From assembly GCF_029392315.1 (NCBI RefSeq), contig NZ_CP113939.1:2542001-2606000 (forward strand): 64,000 nucleotides of DNA, in the 5' to 3' direction. Under the pieces are notes generated by a model. It saw only the letters and a program-made list of their open reading frames with translations. It ran no database searches and was not told the origin of the DNA. The DNA is from Bifidobacterium sp. ESL0690. GTDB lineage: Bacteria; Actinomycetota; Actinomycetes; Actinomycetales; Bifidobacteriaceae. A program made the translations under genes and the position numbers. Positions 19,377 through 30,200 of this stretch are shown piece after piece; position 1 is the stretch's first letter; the number at the start of each line of letters is the position of its first letter.

Positions 19377-21181
19377 AGCTCGTTGAGGGTCAACTGATTC
19401 ATAACCGGTACCGCCTCGATCGCCGGCTCGCACAAGGCGGGATGGGCGAGGTCTGGAAGGGTTACGATATCCAGCTCAACCGCGTGGTCGCCATCAAGGC
19501 GTTGCGCGGCGACCTCACCGACGTGGAGGCCAAGCGGCGCAGGCTGCGCATCGAAGCGCATAATTCCGCCGATTTGGCCCATCCGAACATCGCCGCATTG
19601 TTTGATTATTACGAGCACGACGGTATCGGTTTTTTGATTATGGAGTTCGTCGACAGCGAGTCGCTGGCCGACCTCTACCACGAAAAAGGCGCGATGGACC
19701 CGCTTGAGCTGTTGCCGATCCTGGTGCAGGTCGCGCGTGGCCTTTATGTGGCACATTCCCATGGTGTAATACACCGTGACGTGAAGCCCGCCAATATCAT
19801 GGTCTCCAAAGACGGCCAGGTCAAAATCACCGATTTCGGCGTCTCCTATTCCACCAACCAGGCGCAGATCACGCAGGACGGCATGGTGGTGGGCACCGCA
19901 CAATACATTTCGCCCGAGCAGGCGCAGGGCAAGAAAGCGACGCCGCAGTCCGACATCTATTCGCTGGGAGTGGTGGCTTACGAAGGCCTGTGCGGGGAAC
20001 GCCCGTTCACCGGAACCACGCCGGTTGACATCGCGGCCGCGCACGTCAACGACGCCGTGCCTCCGATGCCGGACACCATCGATGTGCAGCTCAAGCAGTT
20101 CGTGATGTCGATGCTCGCCAAGGACCCGCGCGACCGGCCGAAAGACGCCTTGGTCGTCTCTCGCACGCTTTCGCACATCGAACGTCGCCTTTTCGACCAG
20201 GAGGCGTCGTTCAGCGAGACGACGATGGTCTCTCGCGACGGCCGCATCGCGCGCCGCGTGGTCAGCGCCCCGTACGCCTCCGACGGTTCGGTGTCGGCAA
20301 GCCCCGCCATCACACCGCAACACAAGACGACAGTAGCGAAAAAGAGCAGTAGCCGAGCGCGCGTTGTCGAAAGCACTCACCATGTCGATATCGGCAACGA
20401 CGAAATAGACGACAGCACGTTGGGCAGCGAAACCCGAAATGCCATCATCAACGGCACCGCCAGCACCGATGAAAACGCCGAATCCGCGAAACGGGCCGAA
20501 ACTGAAACCGACGATGTCAACAAGGTCGACACCAACGACGCTTCAGACAGTACTTCCAAAGGCACTTCCGAGAATACTTCTGGCACTGTCACCGATACCG
20601 CCGACGAAACCGATACCGTTGGCGAAACCGGCGAAAACTCGCACAATCAAGCCGATACCGGCACAGGTGCCAAAGATGAAGCAGGTGCTGAAGCAGGCAC
20701 TGAGTCAGAAACTCAAGCTGAAGCTGAAGCAGAAGCCGAATCTGAAAACGGCACCGAGACCGAAGCAAAAATCAGCAGCGACATCATGAGCGAATTCTCA
20801 CCGGCGGCCCAGGCTGCTATGCAGACGATGACGCAGACGCTGCGGGCGATCACAGATTATCAGATTCCTGCTATACAAACCGACGGCAGCGTGCCCGTAG
20901 AAGACAAGCCGCCTCAATCGCTCCCGCCGGCCGATACCGCAAAAGCGGGCACGAGTCCGGCCGCGAGCGCAAAAACGGCAGACGCGAGCAGCAAACCGAC
21001 TTCCTCACCTATAACTTCAAACACAGATACCACGAATCCAAGCAGCGATTCCGCCGAACATCCGGCCACCGCCGCAAGCGATTCGTCAAAATCCTCTTCA
21101 GACGCTGCCGAGACGAACGTTCCGGCCACCGAAGCCAGCGACCAGGCAGCGAGCACTGAAAACCGGAAGGAGCAGCAATGA
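19373..21181 (+). CDS. pknA: Ser/Thr protein kinase, PknA-like
   Basis: 602 residues. The kinase domain covers about 10-270: GGMGEVWKGYD loop, VVAIK lysine, HRDVKPANIM catalytic loop, ITDFGVSY and the SPEQAQG activation segment. The rest is a long acidic Glu/Thr/Ser/Ala-rich tail with AEAEAE-type runs. I see no convincing membrane span, unlike mycobacterial PknA, so this kinase may be cytosolic or membrane-associated through partners. It overlaps pbpA and pknB by ATGA and is expected to act with PknB on division and wall-synthesis proteins. Confidence 0.92.
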   Translation: MKLVEGQLIHNRYRLDRRLAQGGMGEVWKGYDIQLNRVVAIKALRGDLTDVEAKRRRLRIEAHNSADLAHPNIAALFDYYEHDGIGFLIMEFVDSESLADLYHEKGAMDPLELLPILVQVARGLYVAHSHGVIHRDVKPANIMVSKDGQVKITDFGVSYSTNQAQITQDGMVVGTAQYISPEQAQGKKATPQSDIYSLGVVAYEGLCGERPFTGTTPVDIAAAHVNDAVPPMPDTIDVQLKQFVMSMLAKDPRDRPKDALVVSRTLSHIERRLFDQEASFSETTMVSRDGRIARRVVSAPYASDGSVSASPAITPQHKTTVAKKSSSRARVVESTHHVDIGNDEIDDSTLGSETRNAIINGTASTDENAESAKRAETETDDVNKVDTNDASDSTSKGTSENTSGTVTDTADETDTVGETGENSHNQADTGTGAKDEAGAEAGTESETQAEAEAEAESENGTETEAKISSDIMSEFSPAAQAAMQTMTQTLRAITDYQIPAIQTDGSVPVEDKPPQSLPPADTAKAGTSPAASAKTADASSKPTSSPITSNTDTTNPSSDSAEHPATAASDSSKSSSDAAETNVPATEASDQAASTENRKEQQ

Positions 21182-23235
21182 GCACCAATATGCCAACATC
21201 ACTGGCAGATGGCCGTTATCAGCTGGGGCAACTGATCGGACGCGGCGGCATGGCCGAGGTCCACATCGCCCAAGACACACGTCTGGGGCGCGTTGTCGCA
21301 ATCAAGATCATGCGCTCCGACCTGGCCAACGACGACATCTTCCTCAAGCGGTTCGCGCGTGAGGCGCATTCCGTCGCGCAGATGAACAACGTCAACATCG
21401 TCAACATCTACGATTCCGGCGAAGAGGCCATCACCACCGAAGACGGCAACACCGAGCGCGTGCCGTACATCGTCATGGAGTACGTCAAGGGCCAGACCCT
21501 GCGCGACATCATCAAGGCGAACGGCCCGCTGAGCCAGCGCGACGCCGAACAGGTGATGCTGGGCGTCCTGAACGCACTCGATTATTCGCATCGGATGGGA
21601 ATCATCCACCGCGATATCAAGCCCGGCAACATCATGATCAGCGAACAGGGCATGGTCAAGGTCATGGACTTCGGCATCGCCCGCGCGCTCGACGATTCCG
21701 TGGCCACGATGACCCAGTCGCAGGGCGTGGTCGGCACCGCGCAATACCTCTCCCCTGAGCAGGCCCGCGGCGAAGCCGTCGACATGCGTTCCGACCTCTA
21801 TTCCGCCGGTTGCGTGCTTTACGAAATGCTCACCGGACGCGCCCCCTTCACCGGTGATTCAGCAGTAGCGATTGCCTATCAGCACGTTTCGGAAGTCGCC
21901 ACCCCGCCCAGCGCCATCGTTCCCGGCCTGCCCAAGATGTGGGATCAGATCTGCGCCAAGGCAATGGCCAAGGACCGGCAGAACCGTTACGCGACGGCGT
22001 CCGAGTTCCGCAACGATATTCTGACTTATATGAACGGTGGCATCCCTGTCGCCGCTGCGTTCAACCCGCTTACCGACCTCGCCAATATGAAGGAACGCAA
22101 GCAGGCCGAGCAGACCGCAGCCACCGAGGCGATGAACCCCATCGAGACCACCGCAACGCAGGCCTTCGACCCGCTGACCGGCACCTACGGAGGCCCTGCG
22201 GCCGAGCTTTCGCAAGGCGGCAACACCGCGCTCAAGTCCCGCGCCGAAAAGGCGGCCGAGGAAAAGGCGAAAAAGAAAAAGAAGATCATCATCGGCTCGA
22301 TTATCGGCGCCGTTGTGGCCATCCTCGCCATCGCGGGCATCGCTTACGGCGTCACCCACATGAAGAAGCCGGAAATGGTCACCGTTCCGACCTTCAATTC
22401 CACCACCACACAAGCCCGCGCCGAGGAACAGCTCGACGAGGTCGGGCTCAAGATGAAGGTGGAGCAAGATACCGATTCGAGCGAGCCTAAGGGCACGTTC
22501 ACCAAGCAAAACCCGTCCGGCAACGCCAAGGCTCCCAAGGGTTCTACCGTCAAGGTCTGGTTCTCTGCCGGCCCACAGGCAGGTCAGGTGCCTGACGTCA
22601 AAGGCAAGTCGGTGGAAGAGGCCAAGGCCGTCTTGAGAAAGGCCGGTTTTAAGGTTTCCCCGGCCACGCAGACCGAAGACAGCCCGGACGTGGCGCAAGG
22701 CATGGTCACCCGCACCGACCCGGCATCCGGCTCGGCCGCCGACAAGGGCACGTCGCTGATGCTCTATGTCTCCTCCGGCCTGGCCAAGGTGCCTGATGTC
22801 ACCGGCCAGCAACAGGATCAGGCGCTGAACCAGCTCAAAGCGTTCACGGTTGTCGTGCAGCAAGAGGCTTCCGACACCGTCAATCAGGGCCTCGTCACCC
22901 GCACCGACCCGGCCGCCGGCACCAGCCTCGCGCAGCGCAGCAATATCACGGTTTATGTCTCCTCCGGCAAGCCGAAGGTGAGCGTGCCGAACGTCGACAC
23001 CAGCGGCAATTCCACGGTCGCGCAGGTGCGTGAACAGCTTAAGGCCGCCGGTTTCAACGTCAATCCCGCCACCGGCAGCGACAACTTTAAAGTGATCGGC
23101 ATTTCCCCGGAGGCCGGCTCGCAGGCCACGAAGGGCGACACCATCAGCCTGAGTACACAAGCCCCGGCCCCGACCACCAGCAACAACAACGGCACCGGCG
23201 GCACCAATGGCAATGCCGCGAAGCCAACCAACTAG
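21178..23235 (+). CDS. pknB: PASTA-domain Ser/Thr protein kinase, PknB
   Basis: 685 residues. The kinase domain (about 11-275) has GRGGMAEVHIA, AIKIM, HRDIKPGNIM, VMDFGIAR and SPEQARG. A linker leads to one membrane span (about 370-390, IIIGSIIGAVVAILAIAGIA) and four extracellular PASTA domains (about 395-665), with VPDVKGKSVEEA and VPDVTGQQQDQA marking the second and third. PASTA kinases sense muropeptides or lipid II and control wall growth. It ends in an Asn/Gly/Thr tail and is the last gene of the operon; a decayed repeat array and a strong terminator follow. Confidence 0.96.
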   Translation: MSTNMPTSLADGRYQLGQLIGRGGMAEVHIAQDTRLGRVVAIKIMRSDLANDDIFLKRFAREAHSVAQMNNVNIVNIYDSGEEAITTEDGNTERVPYIVMEYVKGQTLRDIIKANGPLSQRDAEQVMLGVLNALDYSHRMGIIHRDIKPGNIMISEQGMVKVMDFGIARALDDSVATMTQSQGVVGTAQYLSPEQARGEAVDMRSDLYSAGCVLYEMLTGRAPFTGDSAVAIAYQHVSEVATPPSAIVPGLPKMWDQICAKAMAKDRQNRYATASEFRNDILTYMNGGIPVAAAFNPLTDLANMKERKQAEQTAATEAMNPIETTATQAFDPLTGTYGGPAAELSQGGNTALKSRAEKAAEEKAKKKKKIIIGSIIGAVVAILAIAGIAYGVTHMKKPEMVTVPTFNSTTTQARAEEQLDEVGLKMKVEQDTDSSEPKGTFTKQNPSGNAKAPKGSTVKVWFSAGPQAGQVPDVKGKSVEEAKAVLRKAGFKVSPATQTEDSPDVAQGMVTRTDPASGSAADKGTSLMLYVSSGLAKVPDVTGQQQDQALNQLKAFTVVVQQEASDTVNQGLVTRTDPAAGTSLAQRSNITVYVSSGKPKVSVPNVDTSGNSTVAQVREQLKAAGFNVNPATGSDNFKVIGISPEAGSQATKGDTISLSTQAPAPTTSNNNGTGGTNGNAAKPTN

Positions 23236-23264
23236 GCGATTTTGCCGGCTGATTTAGACTGAGT

Positions 23265-23381
23265 CAGAGTTGAGCTGAACCAACAGTTGGCCACGGACAA
23301 ACGGTTCGGTTGAACTAGCAGTTGAGCTGAACCGTAGTTAGGCTGAAGCTACAGTTGAGCCTAATCGACAGTTAGGCAATC
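23265..23381 (+). repeat. Degenerate 17-18-bp tandem repeats after pknB
   Basis: Starting about 30 bases past the pknB stop, CAGTTGAGCTGAACC and variants (TTAGGCTGAAGC, TTGAGCCTAATC) recur every 17-18 bases with substitutions and small indels. The array lies before the terminator at 23386. No coding function is seen. Confidence 0.65.
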
Positions 23382-23385
23382 AACA

Positions 23386-23429
23386 AAAATGGCCTTCCCA
23401 AAACGTTAAGATTTCGGGAAGGCCATTTT
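23386..23429. terminator. Bidirectional terminator between pknB and the sortase gene
   Basis: Perfect 14-bp arms AAAATGGCCTTCCC (23386-23399) and complement (23416-23429) with A/T flanks on both sides. It can end pknB transcription on plus and the convergent sortase gene on minus. Confidence 0.85.
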
Positions 23430-23478
23430 ACGTGCGTGCTTTATCTACACTTTGCCCGCACGTCGCTTACACTCGTTA

Positions 23479-24615
23479 CTACTTCGGACCGCTGCTATGC
23501 GTTTGCGTGACGTGCTTGGGATGAGCAGGAATCTCGCCCATAGGCGGCAGACCACGGCGATCCGGGCGATGAGGCAGCAAGCGCCAACGCGGAATCGGTG
23601 TGCCATCGTAGTGCCACGGCGGCGGCACCAGCAACCGGTAGTTACGTGTGAGCACAAACGCCAAACCAACGAGGAAAACGCCTGCTGCCGTGAAGCCTGC
23701 AACCAGTTTCGGATCCGGCTGATCGGTCAAAACCGGCACGGTTTTCGGGATGTTGCCGCGCTTGGCGGTAATGACAAGCCGTTCCGTGTTGACGCCATAA
23801 GGCGTACACGTCATCAAAGTAACCAAATCCTTGCCGTTTACCACACGATAAAGATGGGTGTCATCCGGTTTGACCACATGAATGCTGATGACGCGATAGC
23901 CCATGGTTCTGTTAAGCGTCTGGATATAAATGTTGTCGCCTTTTCCCAATTCATCAAGACGAGTGAACAATGTCGCCTCTGCCAAACCTCGATGGCCCGT
24001 CAATACGGCGTTCGACGATTTTCCACCGACAGGCAGGCTGCTTCCGTGCAAATGGCCGACGCCTTGCGACAATGTACCCTGAGCGGTTCCGTGATAGATA
24101 GGCAGACGCAGCGATATTTTCGGGATACGTATTGTTCCCATCACGCCGTTGCTGGAAGTCAGCATCGATTGGTAGGTTTTGTCGCCCGCAGATGAAGAAT
24201 CATCATTGATATCATTCTGGAACGGATCAACCAGCTCGCCCAGGGAAAGCTGGCCCGAGTCTGCAAGTGTTTTATTATAGCCGAGGGCATCGTGGTATTC
24301 TTTCACAACGCGTCCGCGCGGCCACTTCGCCATCTCTTGGGCGGCTTGTATGGAGGCTATGGATTCCCTACGGGCGTTTACCGCTCTGTTCAGCGGTACC
24401 CATAAGGCCAATGCAACGGTCAAAAGCACGAACAAATCGTGGATCGTCTCGATAATCACGCCATAGATGAACTGTTTACGATGGCGCACGGGCTGCATGA
24501 GTTCATTGAAACTGGGCGGCGTGTATTGTTGCAGTCCAGACTTAGCATTTTCGGAGTTTGCTGGCTCAGTTGCATGCTCCTGCTTGCCCCGTCGGGAAGC
24601 GCCAATCCTTTTCAT
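23479..24615 (-). CDS. Class C (pilin-type) sortase
   Basis: 378 residues from ATG at 24615; a GTG lies one codon upstream. A membrane span near residues 55-80 and a second at the C-terminus (FTAAGVFLVGLAFVL) are typical of pilin-polymerising class C sortases. The catalytic Cys is about residue 270 in TLMTCTPYG, the catalytic His lies in TGHRGLAE, and the Arg is in LVITAKRG. It would join the LPxTG pilin encoded directly upstream on the same strand into a fibre. A terminator hairpin between the two genes may keep the enzyme level below that of the pilin. Confidence 0.92.
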   Translation of the reverse strand: MKRIGASRRGKQEHATEPANSENAKSGLQQYTPPSFNELMQPVRHRKQFIYGVIIETIHDLFVLLTVALALWVPLNRAVNARRESIASIQAAQEMAKWPRGRVVKEYHDALGYNKTLADSGQLSLGELVDPFQNDINDDSSSAGDKTYQSMLTSSNGVMGTIRIPKISLRLPIYHGTAQGTLSQGVGHLHGSSLPVGGKSSNAVLTGHRGLAEATLFTRLDELGKGDNIYIQTLNRTMGYRVISIHVVKPDDTHLYRVVNGKDLVTLMTCTPYGVNTERLVITAKRGNIPKTVPVLTDQPDPKLVAGFTAAGVFLVGLAFVLTRNYRLLVPPPWHYDGTPIPRWRLLPHRPDRRGLPPMGEIPAHPKHVTQTHSSGPK

Positions 24616-24692
24616 CACCCAACCTGCCTATCTATTGCTACAATGGCGTTGAAATCGTCAAAACCCTTCACAGCCAACAATATATTTGCACA

Positions 24693-24734
24693 AAAGAGGT
24701 CCGTTTTGGATTCATGTCCAAAACGGACCTCTTT
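24693..24734. terminator. Strong hairpin between pilin and sortase genes
   Basis: Perfect 18-bp arms begin AAAGAGGTCC at 24693-24710 and are complemented at 24717-24734, with a T-run on the minus side. It lies after the pilin stop and before the sortase start, so it may act as a partial terminator within a pilin-sortase operon. Confidence 0.8.
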
Positions 24735-24785
24735 GATTTCAATCAACCAATAATCTTGCGACTATCAACTGACTGGAACGAGACC

Positions 24786-26852
24786 TCACTTCATGCTGTT
24801 CAGCCTGTTCTTGCGACGCAGCACCGAAGTGCCAGCAGCCACAGAACCGCAGATGAGGACAAGCGCAGCGATGAGGATGATACCCGCGCCACCAGTCATA
24901 GGCAGCTGCGCGATAGAATCGACATTCTGAATCTTGACATCACCGGTTTGAGCAACATTAGCAGTATCGTGACCGAGGTCTTGATCAGCAGTCGCCGCTG
25001 AAGGTGTCACCAAGCCCCAGAAGTCGGTAGTGCCTTGCTTCAAAAGCGTTGCTTTTACCATGGCATCCAATTCTGGACGAGTAACCGCAGTCAAGGCGCC
25101 ACCAGCATCATGGGTATCACCGTCCGTATTCTCAGCGTTCGCAATCTTGACGACAGCAACAGGCTTGCCTGCAACCATGTGATGATCAGTAGCCGCCTTC
25201 GTCTGCGTGATACGGTAGATACCCGCCGGCAAACCTCTCAGCAACAACGTTCCAGCCTCGTTGCCTGTACCAACCTGAACTTCATTGCTGGTAGAGGTAA
25301 GCGAAGGACCCCATTCGCCATCCTTTCCGGCGACAGTCGAACGCTGCATATTGAGATTGCTGAACGTTGTACCGCCATCAGTTGACTTCTCAACTGTGAA
25401 AATAGCACCCTCCAGCTTTGTCGGATCATTACCGAACGTATCTGGCCTGTAAAGGTTCTTCACACTGATATCAAATGAATTGGTGTAGTTGTGATGAACA
25501 GTAGTTGGCGTCGGCTCTGACGGATGGCCAGGCGTTGGCGGCGCCGGAGCATTGTCCGGGTTCACCGCATCGACCTTAGCCTCACCATGTCCAGTGGCAT
25601 CATTGACATTGTTGGACCAACGCACGATACCCGTATTCTTCGAACCGTTATCAGTAACCTTCATCTTGAAGGTCAGCACAATCTGATCACCTTGGTTGAA
25701 CCTAGTGGCGATGTCAGTAAAACGCATCTTGAAGCCCTGAGTGTTGCCGGAACCAGTCTTCTGATAAGCGATGCCACTGGTAGGAGTCGCAGTTTCGACA
25801 TCAGTAACCGTATCGTAAGTGGTAGCGGTTCCTGCGACAGTCAGAACAGGATCAGCACCGTCAAATCCCATAGCCGTCGGGCTATCTTCAAGCTCATAAT
25901 AGTAATTGCTAAAACCAGTCGTATTAGGAACGACAGCAGTAATCTTATATTCAACAGTTGAACCGATGTTCACGTTAGGAACAACGTTACCGGTAACTGC
26001 AGTGCCATCAACCGAAGTGTGAACCTTGCTAATGAACGGCGTTTCAGCCTTGAGAAGAACCTCACCAAGCTTGTCATTATCGCCGGTGCTGAATTTCTTC
26101 AAACCAGCAGAACCTACGGTGCTACCGACAATCATAGGAATCGATTGCGCCACCTTGGCGCCAGCCGGATCAGATTCAATGAGGTAAATACCTTCTTTAA
26201 GGCTCGTAAAATCGACTGAGGTGTCTCCTGTGTTAATCATTGGCGTGTCATAAACACCATCGCTATCTAGACCATCTGTGAACAAGGCCTTGATTTTGCT
26301 ATTGCTTTGCAACTCAGTAGCAAACTTACGCAACAAGCCGTTCTTATACATGTCACTAGATTCCGTATCACCATTAGTCACAGTTTCCGAAGAATCAGTC
26401 TGCGCATAGCCGAGCCAATGACGGGCCACATAACCCATAGGGTTAGCCTTCTCGTCATTTGTCAATGTGTGACTGGATCCCAAAACGCTTTGAACGGTAT
26501 CTGCAATTACAGTATCGAGATTGAATGTCGCAGGAACACCAGCATCGTAATCGTTGACAGCGGTTTCCCCTGTCTCCTTGATCTCAACACCAGCGATCTT
26601 TGTTGCCCCACCGCTCGTCACCGAAGTTGCATGACCATAGGCTCCAATACGAATGGCGCGGAACGCGTTCGATGTATCGAGCTTATGACCGGCATCACTA
26701 GTGATGGTGATTTTTCCATCCGTGCCGGTTGTATTGACATTCGTCTCTTCCACAGCGTTCGCTGAACCCGCACCTATCAGGCTGACGGACAGCAACATCG
26801 CCGCAGATAGGGCGATGCCTATCCCGGAACGTATTTGCTTTCCTATTTGCAT
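24786..26852 (-). CDS. LPxTG-anchored pilus backbone (major pilin)
   Basis: 688 residues from ATG at 26852, with AAAGGA seven bases upstream; an upstream extension is open but lacks these signs. The signal peptide (about 1-32) ends ...GSANA. The middle has two to three Cna-B/SpaA-type Ig domains that usually form Lys-Asn isopeptide bonds. One E-box-like motif reads GIYLIESDPAGA. In the last domain the equivalent position reads YRITQTKA, with Gln in place of Glu. The C-terminus carries the sorting signal LPMTGG, a hydrophobic helix and a basic tail. It is the expected substrate of the neighbouring class C sortase. Confidence 0.9.
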   Translation of the reverse strand: MQIGKQIRSGIGIALSAAMLLSVSLIGAGSANAVEETNVNTTGTDGKITITSDAGHKLDTSNAFRAIRIGAYGHATSVTSGGATKIAGVEIKETGETAVNDYDAGVPATFNLDTVIADTVQSVLGSSHTLTNDEKANPMGYVARHWLGYAQTDSSETVTNGDTESSDMYKNGLLRKFATELQSNSKIKALFTDGLDSDGVYDTPMINTGDTSVDFTSLKEGIYLIESDPAGAKVAQSIPMIVGSTVGSAGLKKFSTGDNDKLGEVLLKAETPFISKVHTSVDGTAVTGNVVPNVNIGSTVEYKITAVVPNTTGFSNYYYELEDSPTAMGFDGADPVLTVAGTATTYDTVTDVETATPTSGIAYQKTGSGNTQGFKMRFTDIATRFNQGDQIVLTFKMKVTDNGSKNTGIVRWSNNVNDATGHGEAKVDAVNPDNAPAPPTPGHPSEPTPTTVHHNYTNSFDISVKNLYRPDTFGNDPTKLEGAIFTVEKSTDGGTTFSNLNMQRSTVAGKDGEWGPSLTSTSNEVQVGTGNEAGTLLLRGLPAGIYRITQTKAATDHHMVAGKPVAVVKIANAENTDGDTHDAGGALTAVTRPELDAMVKATLLKQGTTDFWGLVTPSAATADQDLGHDTANVAQTGDVKIQNVDSIAQLPMTGGAGIILIAALVLICGSVAAGTSVLRRKNRLNSMK

Positions 26853-27221
26853 ATCTGCATCCTTTGCTCTTCTCGAGTATCGTATCTGGCCTAGGATTCG
26901 GTGACGGACAAACAAAATCCGTCATCGGACCGTTAATACAATTCCCGCTATATCTCCACGAATCTCGCCTTCATCGGCTTCACAACTCGCAAACCTTGCG
27001 AAGCTGAACTCTGCAGGTGAGAAATCTCACAACAAGAATCGTCGTACAACATAATACATCATACATCGACTTTTGTATTAATAAATTAATTATTGTTCAT
27101 CCAATTTCTTTTGCATTAGTTCATATATTATCTATTAAAACCCGCAAAAAGGTGATACATACCACAAGCTATTCTAAGATATGTCTAATTATGTTTCCCG
27201 TCAAACGGAAAGAGAAGAAAT
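26853..27221. promoter_or_regulatory. Divergent intergenic region between pilin and large adhesin
   Basis: 369 bp between two genes transcribed away from each other. The half next to the adhesin (27030-27200) is markedly A/T-rich and contains TTGCAT (27111) and TATTAA (27133) with a 16-base spacer, a possible promoter for the plus-strand gene. No ORF or clear operator is seen. Shared control of the two pilus components from here is plausible. Confidence 0.45.
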
Positions 27222-30200
27222 ATGAAATTGCGGAAACCACTCGCGAGTTTGGTTGCCCTGATCGCATCGTTAGCGGTCGGTATGGCACCACAGCTCGCCA
27301 ATGCGACTCCTTTGCAGGGAGGTCGCAGCCCAGTCCAATCCCAAGGACCTCTTCTAAGGGGAGGCCCGTCCATTAGTCCGCGCCTGAGTCCGTTGCCGAC
27401 TGGACCTGTACCTGGCTATCCTTGCGCTACTAGTGGCGGCTCTGCAAGTAGCTGGAGCAGAATGGCTACGGGCTCAAGTACAACGTTCAGAAATCTGCAA
27501 TGGCGATATGTCAAAGACGGTGCAGGGGTTTGTTCGGTAGAAATCGGACTCAGAAATCCCACGAAGCCAAATGGGAACAAATGGCAGCTAGGTACATCGG
27601 TATATTATGACCCTACGCACGATGACACCCATCATCCATGGTCGATTGATGGTGGAGTTGGAGCCAATAAAGCTGTACAGAGAGTCTTTTTCTCGTCACC
27701 CATTGACATCAGCGGCGATTTTTATTCCGTTTTTTACGATCTTCCCAATCTGAGAACCATCGACTGGACAAATGCTAATTTCTTGCCAGGCACCATCACC
27801 ACTACCGAATCTTTATTCGAAGGTGATTATTCGCTTGAAACGGTAGATCTGAGCCCAATCTCCACAAGTGCTACAAGCGCGCTTACCAATATGAGTCACA
27901 TGTTTGATAGCTGCAAGAAACTAGAAAGCATTAACTGGGGAGCGCATTGGGACACCAGTAACGTCAGGAACATGTCTGACCTGTTCGTCAATACGTTCGC
28001 TCTCAACTTCGAAGACAGCACCTTCAATAATTGGGACACCGGCAACGTCACAGATATGAGTTACATGTTCCAAAACAGCCGAGCCTCAGCGATAAATCTT
28101 TCACATTTCAGCACAGCATCACACCCAGATATGAGTCTAATGTTTGCAGGTTGCGACAACTTGCAGAAATTGGATATATCAAACTTCGATACCACGTCGG
28201 TGTCGACGGCGGGAATGTTTGATAGATCGGTAATCAAGATGCTGAAGCTGGGCCCGAATACTCCAATCGGAGCAGGTAACGGTCTATCCAGAGGCCCGTT
28301 CACTCTCGCCTATGTACCGGAGGTTCCTGGTGTCACTGCCGCATATTGGCAGTGGACAAGTCTGGGCACCGGCACTTGGGGTGCAGAAGACGGCTCTGTT
28401 CCAGGATTCGATCCAAATGATGGCATAGCAGCTCCGTCGACCGCAAAATGGTTCGGCAGCGCCCCAGATATGTCCATTCTTTCATTTGCCAAAGGCACGA
28501 CAGACACCGTCACTGATATGCCGACCATTCCCAATCCAAATCCCTATACCGCAAGCGGCTGCTGGCCCGGACACCCTTGCGGCGTCACCCTTCCGAATAA
28601 CGTTCCACAGCGCCCAGGCTGGACCTTTGCCGGTTGGAAAGATACCGAGGAGGCAGCCGATTCGAGCCTTCACCAGCAAGGCACCGCCTTCAACTTCGAT
28701 TGGACCCGTTGGGACAGGTGGAACAGCCTGACTGAATCGTATCATGCTGGCGATCCTCTTCCAGAGCCAAATACCCGTGCCAAATTAGTGGCTCAGTGGA
28801 CGCAGCGCAGTCTTACCAAGCCGACCATCACAGGCATCGACAGCAAGCCAACGAGCGTTGACGGCAGCTACACACCTGACGACATCATCACTGTTAAGGG
28901 AACTGCGCCTAACGCCGATCTCGGCACCGGCCTCAGCGACCCAAACAGAGATACCATCGAGGTCGGGCTGATGAAGACTGCCGGCAGCACATCAATCGCA
29001 AGCAACGCTGCTATTAACGCGTTCAATGTAACACTCGATGGTAGCCGCAACTGGACCGCGAAGTTCCACGCCTCCGATTTCACCGGCCTTGATCTGGATA
29101 AGATCGGAACCGGCACCGATTATTCGTTCCGTGCAAAGCGCAAAAGCATAGATAGCACCGAGACTGATTATGAGTTCAGCCACAACAACAATCTCGATCT
29201 TGTCGCTCCTGGCTTCGGTTCTGGTTCAACGGACAAGCTGGATCACAAGACGCCTGCAGAGAACAGCGGCACGGGTACCGTCTTCGGAACGGTTTATACC
29301 TCCGGTGACGGCAGCTCAAACGCACAGCCCAACCGCACGCCACTCGCTTCGACTACCATCACTCTGGATTGGCTCGATTCAGCCGGTGCTCCATTGTCGC
29401 CGCCTGTCTCCCCGAGCACAGCTACGACAAATGCGGCTGGAGAGTTCACCGTCAATTGGCCGGCGGGTGTAGTCGACGGCGACAAGGTCAAGGTGAGCAT
29501 CCCAGCCGATGCTTCCGGCAACAGCTATTCCAAGGTGATTACTTTGGACTCCCACGGACCTGCTGCGCCGACAGCACCTACCGGCACCGCGGTTGCGACC
29601 CCGCTGCCGAAGATGACTGGCGTCAACGGCGCCGACCCCACCTTTGACCGTGCTCTTACGGTCACTGCCACCGTCGAACACCAAACCGGCGATCCAGTAT
29701 CCAATCCAGTGACTGTTAGCGGAACGGTCGGTTCGGCTCCGGCGATCAACGCCACCAGCGTTACTTGGACACCAGGTGCGGCCGGTACGAGCAAGACTGT
29801 AACGGCGACCTTCTCCGGTGCAGAGCTTCGCGCCCTTGCGGCGTTGGATCCTGTGGGCACCGGCAAGAGCTTCACGTTCACTGTCACCCACGTCAACACC
29901 GCGAATGACAAGGCGACGGACACCGTCACCAAGACCATCGATCTTGTCGCTCCTGGTTTCGACAACGAACAGTGGAGCTCCTATGAGCCCGGAACCACCA
30001 ATGGCGGCGCCGATGGTGTTGTAAAGGGCACGGTGAAGACCGCGTTCAACAGCAACACCCGTACCTCCAGTGTCGTTGAAGGCGGTGTCGATATTGTGAT
30101 TCATTGGTTGAACGCTACCGGTACCCCGTTGCCTGGCATCTCTAATTCAACCGCGACTTCAAGGTCTGACGGCACTTTCAGCGTCGCCTGGCCCAGTGGC

